Made by a program: the position numbers and the translations under genes. Under the pieces are notes generated by a model that had not been told where the DNA came from, did not search any database, and saw only the letters and a program-made list of their open reading frames with translations. A stretch of DNA of 64,000 nt from Verrucomicrobiota bacterium (GTDB lineage Bacteria; Verrucomicrobiota; Verrucomicrobiia; Verrucomicrobiales; DEV007). Positions 41,969 through 49,253 of this stretch are shown here, piece after piece; the first letter of the stretch is position 1, and each line of letters starts with the position of its first letter. The stretch spans positions 121,272 to 185,271 of the forward strand of contig JAHDID010000007.1 of NCBI GenBank assembly GCA_020630975.1, written 5' to 3'.

Positions 41969-43207
41969 TTACAGCTCTTCAGGCTTGTCCAAGAGCTCAC
42001 CGATACGCTGCAGCAGACGGCCCGCAGCACCGCCATCGAGGATGCGGTGGTCGAAGCTGAGGATGAAGTTGGAGCGAACTCGTGGCACGAATTCGCCTTT
42101 TTCGCGATCGTAGAATGGATGCGCCTCGCCAGCCATCAGGCCGAGCAGGAGATTCTGCTCGGGCAGTGGAATCGGTGTCGCCGAGGTGATGCCGAATGGG
42201 CCCACATTGGTCACCGTGGCGATACCTGCCTCCATCATATCCGGTGTGAGCTTGCGATCTTGGCCGAGCTTCACCAGCTTTTCGTAGGGCTTGGTCAGCT
42301 CGTCTAGGCTTTTGCCATCGAGCTCGCGCATGATCGGTACTAGCACGCCATCGGTCACTTCCACAGCGAAGCCGATATTGATCGCATCGGGGTGGACGAT
42401 GCGGTTACCGATCAAGCGGCCAGCGACAGCGGTATTTTCAGAAATGGCGATCGCTAGGGCACGCATGGCGTAGAGTGTGACACCGGGCTTGGGATCTTGC
42501 TTCTTGCGGTGCGCCAGCACTTTGTCGATGTAGATCGGCACGGTCACCGTCGCTAGTGGGCGAGTCCAGCTGCGGCGCATCGAGTCGGCCACAGCGATCC
42601 TCATAGGCGAGGCAGCCGTGGTTTTGTGCTCGTCGATCTCGCGCATGAACCGCTCGAAGTCATCCACCGTCACACGGCCGCCATTACCCGAGCCAGCGAT
42701 ACCGGCCAGGTCGGCTTCATTCAGCCCGAGCTCCTCCATGCGGTGGCGCAGGCGAGGGCTCAGATAGACAGCTGCGCGGATCGGCACGGGCAGGCCGCCC
42801 TCCACAGTCGGCTGGACCTGTGGCTGCTGAGAGGCGCTCGAGTCGATCACGTCCTCTTCTTTCACAGCGAAGTGCACGTGGTCGGTATTCTCTTCATCAT
42901 CGTCCTCAGCGGCGTCATCTTCGCTGCTGGGAGCATTGATCAGGCCTGTCTTGATGGCCTCTTCCTCAGTCGCTTCTAGGAAGGCTAGAGTCGCTCCCAC
43001 AGCGTAGCTCTCTCCGATCTCCACCACGATCTGCTCCACGGTGCCACCACAGGGCGTAGTCACCTCCATCATCGCTTTGTCGGTCTCGACTTCGAATATG
43101 TTTTGGTCGGCCTCGATCGTGTCTCCAGCTTTGATCAAAGCTTCGACGATCTTGGCCTCAGCAGCAGCTTCCCCAAGCTGGGGCATGACGATAGGAAAAA
43201 GTGGCAT
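41969..43207 (-). CDS. pdhC: dihydrolipoamide acyltransferase (E2) of a 2-oxo acid dehydrogenase complex
   Basis: E2 core of a pyruvate or related dehydrogenase complex. The N-terminal lipoyl domain has lipoylated K44 in VETDKAMMEVT. An acidic linker rich in D and E follows. The peripheral subunit-binding domain is at about 150-190 (SPRLRHRMEELGLNEADLAG). The catalytic domain ends with H387 and D391 in SFDHRILDGG. Length 412 is normal. No E1 or E3 gene is in the window; pgsA is the next gene. Acetyl rather than branched-chain or succinyl specificity is a guess from overall look. Confidence 0.85.
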   Translation of the reverse strand: MPLFPIVMPQLGEAAAEAKIVEALIKAGDTIEADQNIFEVETDKAMMEVTTPCGGTVEQIVVEIGESYAVGATLAFLEATEEEAIKTGLINAPSSEDDAAEDDDEENTDHVHFAVKEEDVIDSSASQQPQVQPTVEGGLPVPIRAAVYLSPRLRHRMEELGLNEADLAGIAGSGNGGRVTVDDFERFMREIDEHKTTAASPMRIAVADSMRRSWTRPLATVTVPIYIDKVLAHRKKQDPKPGVTLYAMRALAIAISENTAVAGRLIGNRIVHPDAINIGFAVEVTDGVLVPIMRELDGKSLDELTKPYEKLVKLGQDRKLTPDMMEAGIATVTNVGPFGITSATPIPLPEQNLLLGLMAGEAHPFYDREKGEFVPRVRSNFILSFDHRILDGGAAGRLLQRIGELLDKPEEL

Positions 43208-43341
43208 GACGTGGTGACTAAAGGGCTAGAATGCCCCTGAGGCAACCGATTCGCTGACGAGTTCTGAGAATTGTTAGGTTTTCTATTATGGAGAAGATGG
43301 CAGCTCTTTTTCGGTGGTGGAAAAGAGGAGGGGGGCAGCAA

Positions 43342-43710
43342 TCAAGGCTTGTGCGCACTGTGACATGCCTTGCAGTTGGCAGCCTCCTCGAAGCGGTCTA
43401 GCGCAGGCTGACTTTTGTCGCCATTTGCGACGATCTCAGCCGTTTTGATTAGGGCCGCTATCTTTTGATCATACTCAGCTTGGTCCCCGATTGGTGCTGT
43501 AGTGCCTTTGAGGGTGTTGATCAGCTTAGAGAGCTCGGCGATCTCTTCGTCGGTGGCTATGCCAGACAGAGTTTTAGCTAGAGGGCTGGTTTTACCTTTC
43601 AGCCCTTCCTTCATCACTTTGGCGATGATCTCGTGATTTTCATCATCGGCATAGGTGATGGAAATACTCAGACAGGCGATGGCAAGGATGTAGATGAATC
43701 GAATTTTCAT
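43342..43710 (-). CDS. class II-like periplasmic cytochrome c
   Basis: A 122-residue exported haem protein. Signal peptide MKIRFIYILAIACLSISITYA; the mature part is helical, and the single CKACH haem-attachment motif is only six residues from the C-terminus. That placement is characteristic of class II cytochromes (c'/c556 type four-helix bundles). It is the last gene of the doxX-pirin-glutamate synthase-like run, 32 nt after the preceding stop, and so a candidate electron partner for that system. Confidence 0.75.
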   Translation of the reverse strand: MKIRFIYILAIACLSISITYADDENHEIIAKVMKEGLKGKTSPLAKTLSGIATDEEIAELSKLINTLKGTTAPIGDQAEYDQKIAALIKTAEIVANGDKSQPALDRFEEAANCKACHSAHKP

Positions 43711-43742
43711 GTAGTTTATAGATATTGAAAGAAGTGGTAGTT

Positions 43743-45290
43743 TTAGCGAATGGGGTCGAAGCCCGAGTACTCGATACCCGCTAGGTCGGCGAGCGATCGA
43801 TCCCAGCTGGCGAGATCGTCTTTCGAGAATTGGCTGAGATGCTGGTGATCACAGGCGCGGGCCATGACCTGCATCAGCTCGATCGATGCCTCAAAGAAAT
43901 TGGCTAGGCGGCGTGCGGCGATATTCACATTTAGTTTTCTGCGTAGTTCAGGCTTCTGCGTGGCGATGCCAGCGGGGCACAGATTGGTATTGCAGATCCG
44001 AGCGCCGACGCAGCCGATCGCTTGCATGGCGGAGTTCGACACGGCGACTCCATCTGCGCCCAGTGCCAGCGCCTTGGCAAAGTCGGTGTGGGTGCGGAGG
44101 CCGCCTGTGATAATAAGGGTGACTCGGCCACTGGCATTGGCTTTATCGAGGTGATGCCTAGCACGAGCCAGTGCCGGTATAGTCGGCACCGATATATGGT
44201 CGCGGAATAGTAGCGGCGCAGCGCCGGTGCCGCCGCCACGTCCATCTAGGATAATATAGTCGGCTCCCGCAGCTAGGGCAAAATCGATATCGCGCTCGAT
44301 ATGCTGGGCACTGAGCTTGTAGCCGATAGGGATACCGCCGCTGACCTCGCGCACCCGATCGGAAAAATGAGCGAAATCCTCGACACTGCTAAGATCGGAA
44401 AAGGTCGGCGGCGATACCGCTGGCTGGCCCTCGGGGATGCCACGCACCTCCGAGATACGACCGACATTTTTATTGCCGGGGAGGTGACCACCGGTTCCAG
44501 TTTTGGCCCCTTGTCCACATTTGAAGTGGAAAGCCTGGACTCGCTTCAGTAGCGACTCGTCAAAACCAAACTTGGCAGAAGCCAGCTCGTAAAAGTACCG
44601 GCTGTTGGCCTGTTGCTCATCGGGCAGCATGCCACCCTCTCCAGAGCAGATGCCAGTGCCAGCTAGTTCGGCTCCCATGGCCATGGAGACTTTGGCTTCC
44701 TCGGATAAAGCACCAAAACTCATGTCGCTGACGAACAGAGGAATTTTTAGCTGAAGTGGTTTGCGGGCCTCCGGACCGATGACCAGCTCGGTGCCTACGT
44801 CTACCTCCTCGAGTAGAGGTTTGCGAGCCAGCTGAGCCACCATAAACTGGATACCATCCCAATTGGGCAGCTCCGACCGTGGCACGCCCATAGCCGCCAT
44901 CTCGCCGTGGTGCCCAAGCTTGGTGAGGCCCTCTCGAGCTAGCTGATGGATCAGCGCTACAGTCGGCTCCTCTGGGGTAGGCTCTGGCTCGGGCATCGCA
45001 TCGGCAGATGCTGTTTGGGGGAGACGGAACTCTTTACCCACTTGATCACTTGGTATCTTCGCATGCGAGCCGTCGCAGAATGGTGGGTTGGCCGTTTGTT
45101 TACATTGGCATAGATAAGCTTCGCCATCCTCGCTGGCGACAAAGGGGCTAGGGGTGAATGCCGTTCCTTTGTGCGAGCCGTCGCAAAAGGGCTGATTGGC
45201 GGATCGTCCGCAGGTACAGAAGTAGTATTCTTCGCCTGCTTTTAGATCGACGGGTATTGGTTTGTTGTCGGCTACAGTTGGTGGATTCAT
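43743..45290 (-). CDS. fusion of two CDGSH iron-sulfur domains to an FMN glutamate synthase domain
   Basis: A 515-residue flavo-iron-sulfur protein. Two CDGSH (mitoNEET-type) 2Fe-2S sites lead: C25/C27/C36/H40 and C61/C63/C72/H76, both matching C-x-C-x2-(S/T)-x3-P-x-C-D-G-S-H. Residues about 130-505 form the FMN-binding synthase domain of GltB (SDMSFGALSEEAKVSMAMG, ICSGEGGMLPDEQ, LDGRGGGTGAAPLLFRDH) with a 3Fe-4S motif C-x5-C-x4-C in CVGARICNTNLCPAGIATQ. There is no amidotransferase domain, so it is not a complete glutamate synthase; archaeal-type GltB or an unrelated oxidoreductase are options. It lies in an operon with doxX, pirin and cytochrome c genes. Confidence 0.85.
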   Translation of the reverse strand: MNPPTVADNKPIPVDLKAGEEYYFCTCGRSANQPFCDGSHKGTAFTPSPFVASEDGEAYLCQCKQTANPPFCDGSHAKIPSDQVGKEFRLPQTASADAMPEPEPTPEEPTVALIHQLAREGLTKLGHHGEMAAMGVPRSELPNWDGIQFMVAQLARKPLLEEVDVGTELVIGPEARKPLQLKIPLFVSDMSFGALSEEAKVSMAMGAELAGTGICSGEGGMLPDEQQANSRYFYELASAKFGFDESLLKRVQAFHFKCGQGAKTGTGGHLPGNKNVGRISEVRGIPEGQPAVSPPTFSDLSSVEDFAHFSDRVREVSGGIPIGYKLSAQHIERDIDFALAAGADYIILDGRGGGTGAAPLLFRDHISVPTIPALARARHHLDKANASGRVTLIITGGLRTHTDFAKALALGADGVAVSNSAMQAIGCVGARICNTNLCPAGIATQKPELRRKLNVNIAARRLANFFEASIELMQVMARACDHQHLSQFSKDDLASWDRSLADLAGIEYSGFDPIR

Positions 45291-45310
45291 AGTGAATGGA
45301 TTAGGTTATG

Positions 45311-46111
45311 TTAGGCTAGGTCGAATAGGATGAACTCTGCGGCATCGGTAGTCGCCTCGATCACGAGGCGGGTCGCGGCACTGCTGGCGATGGCGTCGCC
45401 CTGAGCCAGATCTGTGCCGTTCACGGTCAGCTGCCCTTTGGCGACTTGTAGCCAGATGTGGCGATCCTTTTCTACCGTATACTCGTGGCGCTGGCCTAGT
45501 GCTGGGCGAGCTGCGTACATGTGGGCATCTTGATTGATCGATACGCTATTCTCTGCTCCGTCGGGCGAAGCGATTAGAGTCAGTTTGTGCTCGACGGCAC
45601 CAGACTCGATCGATTTCTGGGCATATTGCGGCTTGGCACCTCGCTGCCAGGGCTCGATCCAGATCTGCAGTAGGTGGTTGGTATTGGTTCGCGATGGATT
45701 GAATTCACTGTGGCGGATACCAGTTCCGGCAGCCATATACTGGACCTCGTCTGGCCGGATGATGCCTTGGTTCCCCGTGCTATCTTTGTGCTCCAGTTCC
45801 CCTTCGAGCATATAGGTGATGATCTCCATATCCCGATGCGGGTGGGTCGGGAAGCCGCCTTTACCCGCGAAGCGATCTTCATTGATCACTCGGAGACTGC
45901 GGAACTGCATGTACTCAGGATCGTAGTGCTGACCGAAGGAGAAGCTGTGGTAGGCATTCAGCCAGCCTAAATCGGTATGCCCTCTATCTTTCGCTCGGCG
46001 AATGAGTAGATCGGTGCTCAGCGGGGTGTCGGCAGCCTGTAGTGGAGTGGATTGGTCAGTCAGGTGAATCAATCCTGCCGAGGTGACTGTGATGGCGTTG
46101 CGTCTATTCAT
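45311..46111 (-). CDS. pirin-family bicupin
   Basis: Member of the pirin/YhaK family of metal-binding bicupins, some of which have quercetin 2,3-dioxygenase activity. Metal ligands H90, H92 (FPTHPHRDME), H134 and E136 (GIRHSEF) are all present. The N-terminus MNRRNAITVTSAGLIHL followed by a polar stretch resembles a Tat signal peptide, which would place this pirin in the periplasm. It is 20 nt upstream of the CDGSH fusion gene and 23 nt after doxX, so probably in one operon. Confidence 0.87.
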   Translation of the reverse strand: MNRRNAITVTSAGLIHLTDQSTPLQAADTPLSTDLLIRRAKDRGHTDLGWLNAYHSFSFGQHYDPEYMQFRSLRVINEDRFAGKGGFPTHPHRDMEIITYMLEGELEHKDSTGNQGIIRPDEVQYMAAGTGIRHSEFNPSRTNTNHLLQIWIEPWQRGAKPQYAQKSIESGAVEHKLTLIASPDGAENSVSINQDAHMYAARPALGQRHEYTVEKDRHIWLQVAKGQLTVNGTDLAQGDAIASSAATRLVIEATTDAAEFILFDLA

Positions 46112-46134
46112 GATCTTTGCAGTGAGTTTCTATA

Positions 46135-46521
46135 TTATCGGATCAGTTGAGAGAAGCGATGCCGAGCGCTGAATAGCAGAAACCCTGACAGCAGAGTCAC
46201 TAGTATGACAGGCGGTTGTAGCAGTCCGCTGCCTTTGGTGAGAAACACATTGAAGGCTAGGATATTGATCACAATCGGGCCTAGGATAAGCAGTCCTAGG
46301 TTTCGAGTCTTTGGGATAGCCGTGAGTATTCCGCCGATTATTTCTAGAATTTTGACGAATGCCAGATAACCACTCAGATACATCGCGCCCATGAACATCG
46401 CCGGAGGAGATCCCTCGGGAGGCATCGGCATGGAGATGAATTTCAGGAAAAAATTCGCCCCAAATACGACGAAAACAACTCCTAGGAGGATCCCTGCGAC
46501 CAATTCGATTTTCTTCATCAT
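46135..46521 (-). CDS. DoxX-like membrane protein
   Basis: A 128-residue protein with four transmembrane segments (LVAGILLGVVFVVFGANFFLKF, AMYLSGYLAFVKILEIIGGIL, LGLLILGPIVINILAFNVFL, PPVILVTLLSGFLLF), the layout of the DoxX/quinone-oxidoreductase-subunit-like family. The VFGANFF and KILEIIGG patterns match that family. First gene of the operon with pirin, the CDGSH fusion and cytochrome c, divergent from the LysR gene with a perfect palindrome between. It may anchor a quinone-linked redox function. Confidence 0.72.
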   Translation of the reverse strand: MMKKIELVAGILLGVVFVVFGANFFLKFISMPMPPEGSPPAMFMGAMYLSGYLAFVKILEIIGGILTAIPKTRNLGLLILGPIVINILAFNVFLTKGSGLLQPPVILVTLLSGFLLFSARHRFSQLIR

Positions 46522-46575
46522 GCATTAGTTTGCCGCCAAAATAAACCGATCCAAATAGCTTGTTTTTTGGTTGGG

Positions 46576-46592
46576 CATAACTTTAAGTTATG
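46576..46592. promoter_or_regulatory. perfect 17-bp palindrome, probable LysR operator
   Basis: CATAACTT-T-AAGTTATG lies between the divergent doxX and lysR-type genes, 8 bp from the lysR start and 54 bp from the doxX start. It contains the T-N11-A pattern recognised by LysR-type regulators. Its position also argues that the regulator starts at 46600 and not at 46567. Confidence 0.75.
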
Positions 46593-46599
46593 GATTGGA

Positions 46600-47490
46600 A
46601 TGGAGTTGAGGCACCTCAGATATTTTATCGCCGTGGCGGAGCAAAAGAGCCTCGGGCAGGCGGCTCAGATGCTGCATATCTCGCAGCCAGCGGTTTCTCG
46701 ACAGATTCAGAATCTCGAGGAGGAGCTAGGAGTGGCTTTATTCGATCGAGCACCCTCGGGTATGCTGCTGACGACTCCAGGCGAGGCGGCGCTGGAGCAG
46801 GCGCGATCGATTGTATTGCAGGCAGATCAGATGGTCGAGTCGATGCAGAGTTTCGACACTGGCGGCCGGACTACGGTGCTGCGGATCGGCTACATCGCGA
46901 CAGCGATGACTTTGTATCTGTCCGCTGCTCTGCGACAGCTCAGCCATGTCAGTCCGCATGTATCCCCGATTATCAGAGAGCAGACGCCTAGCGAGCAAGA
47001 GGCAGATCTCAGGGCTGGTCGGCTAGATCTGGCTCTGCTCGGTCATCCTCGGCCAGAGGTGATGCAGGAGTTTCGTTATGAACTGCTAGCCAAAGTTCCT
47101 TTGGCGGCTTTGATCTCCAGCGATCATCCACTAGCCCATCGCAAGACCATCACTCTCAGCGAGCTGATTCAGTCTCCCTTCATCAGCCTTAGCGAGCGGC
47201 AATTTCCGACCCGTCCGCAGATGTTAGCCGATGTGTTTGCCCGCGCGCAGCTAAAGCCTCCCAAGATCGCCCACAAAGCAGAGGGGATATCAGAACTGCT
47301 AGGTCTAGTCGGTGCCAATGTCGGAGTGGCCATCCTACCCGAAGACGCTGTGGAGATGAATCACAACGGAGTTGAGTTTCTAAAACTACGCAAGCCCACC
47401 TATCATCTCACTACAGCGGCGGTCTGGTCGAAGCAATCTGAGCTAGAACCAGAGATCATGCAGTTGATCGGATTGATGAGAGGCGAGTGA
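46600..47490 (+). CDS. LysR-family transcriptional regulator
   Basis: DNA-binding activator or repressor, 296 residues. The N-terminal winged helix is clear (MELRHLRYFIAVAEQKSLGQAAQ, LHISQPAVSRQIQNLEEELG, LFDR). The effector-binding domain starts near residue 90 (VLRIGYIATAMTLYL) and has the usual LDLALLGHP and GVAILPEDAV strands. I chose the ATG at 46600 because MELRHLRYF is the canonical start and the upstream codons lie in the operator. It is divergent from the doxX-pirin-CDGSH-cytochrome c operon, which it probably controls in response to an aromatic, quinone or electrophile ligand (inference). Confidence 0.92.
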   Translation: MELRHLRYFIAVAEQKSLGQAAQMLHISQPAVSRQIQNLEEELGVALFDRAPSGMLLTTPGEAALEQARSIVLQADQMVESMQSFDTGGRTTVLRIGYIATAMTLYLSAALRQLSHVSPHVSPIIREQTPSEQEADLRAGRLDLALLGHPRPEVMQEFRYELLAKVPLAALISSDHPLAHRKTITLSELIQSPFISLSERQFPTRPQMLADVFARAQLKPPKIAHKAEGISELLGLVGANVGVAILPEDAVEMNHNGVEFLKLRKPTYHLTTAAVWSKQSELEPEIMQLIGLMRGE

Positions 47491-47519
47491 GCAAATGGTG
47501 GAAGCAATTCGGTATCGAG

Positions 47520-47812
47520 GCTAGAACCCTTCTAGCACTCCTCCGGGGTGCTCCGTTGGTTTCTCCACACAGTTTCGGTGGCTGCGCTACGCTTGCACAC
47601 CGGCTACCCTCCGGGACGCTAGCAACCCATCGGGTGTACCGTGGTCGATCTGACGCAGAGGACGATGGCTACGTTACGCTCGCAAACCGGCTTTTATCTG
47701 GCGTTTATTATGCCCCAGAGGGGCAATTAGATGATAGCCCGGGGTGAAACTCCGGGACCCGATTACATCGAATCCTGCTCCACCCTGGAGGGGTGGTAGA
47801 AACCTGCCTCAC
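47520..47812 (+). repeat. left hairpin array flanking the transposase
   Basis: This gene-free stretch is a series of short inverted repeats: AGCAC/GTGCT (47534-47552), CGGTG..CACCG (47575-47603), degenerate second copies of both (about 47625-47690), TGCCCC-AGA-GGGGCA (47711-47725), a CCCGG/TCCGGG stem with GTGAAAC loop (47737-47757) and CCACCC/GGGTGG (47780-47796). The same modules in the same order occur on the other side of the transposase at 48386-48573. REP-like array; the short ORF readable through it is not a gene. Confidence 0.75.
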
Positions 47813-47920
47813 AGCCCGAGAGTTAAATCAACCATAAGCCTGTCCCGATTTTTATTGTGCCAAACAAAATGAATTAATCGTAAGGTTGCCTAAAACTTCC
47901 CGTTTCTTTACAATGAATTA

Positions 47921-48368
47921 ATGCCATCCACTCACACATCCCTCCACTACCATATTGTATTCTCCACCAAACATCGTGAGCATTGGTTCATCCCATCGAT
48001 TAGCCCAAAATTGCATGCTTATCTAGGTGGCATCATCCGAGGGTTAGACGGTCACCCGCATGCCTGCGGCGGTATCGGAGATCACGTACACTTTCTTGTA
48101 GGTCGCAGTCAAAATCACAGGCTAGCAGATGTCGTCCGCGAGTTAAAAACCGATTCATCCAAATGGATAAAAAAGTGAACTGGACCTCGCTGGTTTCCAT
48201 TGGCAGGAGGGATATGGCGCTTTCACTGTCAGTGCGCCTGATTTGGAGAAGGTTCAGAATTATGTGCTAAAGCAGGAGCATCATCATCGCAATAGGACCT
48301 TTCAGGAGGAATACATCGAAATGTTGCAACAGGGATTAGTCGAGTATCGAGAGGAGCATTTGTGGTAA
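47921..48368 (+). pseudogene. REP-associated tyrosine transposase (IS200/IS605-like), frameshifted
   Basis: Y1 HUH-family single-strand transposase of the REP-associated type. The first frame (47921-48178) gives LHYHIVFSTKHRE, GGIIRGLDGHPHACGG and the HUH metal motif GDHVHFLVG, then stops after KWIKK in a run of six A (48169-48174). The next frame resumes at once with SELDLAGFHWQEGYGAFTVSA and NYVLKQEHHHR, which holds the catalytic tyrosine, and ends VEYREEHLW at 48368. Frame arithmetic requires one extra base (or loss of two), not a simple -1 slip, so the gene is probably inactive. Matching hairpin arrays flank it. Confidence 0.85.
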
Positions 48369-48385
48369 GGGTAGAAAACCTTTCT

Positions 48386-48573
48386 AGCACCCCTCCGGGG
48401 TGCTCTGGGTTTTTGCCTGTAATTCCGGTGGCTGCGCTATGCTTGCACACCGGCTATCATCTGTCAGTCCCTCCGGGACGGGCTTAAAATATGCCTCGGA
48501 GGGGCAGTCAGATGGTAGCGCGGGGTGAAACCCCGCGAACCAACGCAGAAAAAACACTCACCCCGGCGGGGTG
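48386..48573 (+). repeat. right hairpin array flanking the transposase
   Basis: Ordered hairpins matching the left array: AGCACCCC-TCC-GGGGTGCT (48386-48404), CCGGTG..CACCGG (48425-48453), TGCCTCGGAGGGGCA (48492-48506), CGCGGGG-TGAAA-CCCCGCG (48519-48537) and CACCCC-GGC-GGGGTG (48559-48573). Stems here are more perfect than on the left. Likely substrates or relics of the transposase. Confidence 0.78.
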
Positions 48574-48666
48574 ATAGAAGCGACTCTTCGCCCTTCAACT
48601 TTCCCTCCCCATTACCATCAAAAAAACTCGTAAGAATCCATCCGCAGCCGACAAGTAGCCCAGTGA

Positions 48667-49242
48667 ATGCCTGAAATGAGCCATCGATTCGATCCTGAGC
48701 CTGTGATTGCCGCCGTCTTGGCGGGCGATCGGGATCAGTTTCGTGTGCTGGTGAGGGAGTATGGGCTGCTGGTGCGGGGCTACATCGCAGCGCGGCTTTA
48801 TCACCAAGAGGATGTCGAAGATCTGGCGCAGGAGGTGTTTGTGACGGCATTCAGGAAACTCGACACCTGCGATGCGTCGAATTTTCGACAGTGGCTGCTG
48901 GGCATCGCCAAGCACCACCTGCTCAACCACTGGCGCAAGGTCAGCCGACGGGCGAGTGCGATGGAGAGATTTCGCCACGAGGTAGTCGGCCAGATCGATA
49001 ATGAACTGAACGAGCTGCACGATGACTTGGAAAGTGGCCAAATCGAGAGGTTACTAGGCTGCATCGCGCAGCTACCCGACCGAGCTCGCAGCATCGTGCG
49101 TGCCGGGCTCGATGGGGTGAGGGCTGAGTCTCTGGCTGAAGAGCTCGGCATGTCGGCCAATGCCATCTACCAAGCGCGTCACCGCGCCCACGCCGCACTC
49201 AGGAAGTGCATGCAGTCGGCAACACCTAAGAATAGCCTCTAA
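48667..49242 (+). CDS. ECF-type sigma-70 family RNA polymerase sigma factor
   Basis: A 191-residue alternative sigma factor. Region 2 is LVREYGLLVRGYIAARLYHQEDVEDLAQEVF with the typical DLAQEVF end of 2.2; region 4 is IAQLPDRARSIVRAGLDGVRAESLAEELGMSANAIYQARHRAHAALRKCM, a clear helix-turn-helix. It is followed 11 nt later by a FecR-domain gene, then a PSD1 and a DUF1501 gene. This order is recurrent in PVC bacteria. The sigma factor presumably drives the downstream genes and is held by the FecR-like protein. Confidence 0.93.
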   Translation: MPEMSHRFDPEPVIAAVLAGDRDQFRVLVREYGLLVRGYIAARLYHQEDVEDLAQEVFVTAFRKLDTCDASNFRQWLLGIAKHHLLNHWRKVSRRASAMERFRHEVVGQIDNELNELHDDLESGQIERLLGCIAQLPDRARSIVRAGLDGVRAESLAEELGMSANAIYQARHRAHAALRKCMQSATPKNSL

Positions 49243-49253
49243 CCGCGAGATAG

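Noticed and set aside
47487-47747. Open frame of 86 codons after the LysR gene
   Set aside because: It runs through the left hairpin array, and its frame follows the repeat modules; the protein has no recognisable pattern.
48160-48190. Programmed -1 ribosomal frameshift joining the two transposase frames
   Set aside because: The downstream frame is reached by +1 (or -2), not -1, from the upstream frame, so a simple -1 slip at the A tract does not produce the full protein.
47520-48573. CRISPR array
   Set aside because: The repeated modules are different hairpins in series, not one repeat with regular unique spacers, and no cas genes are present.
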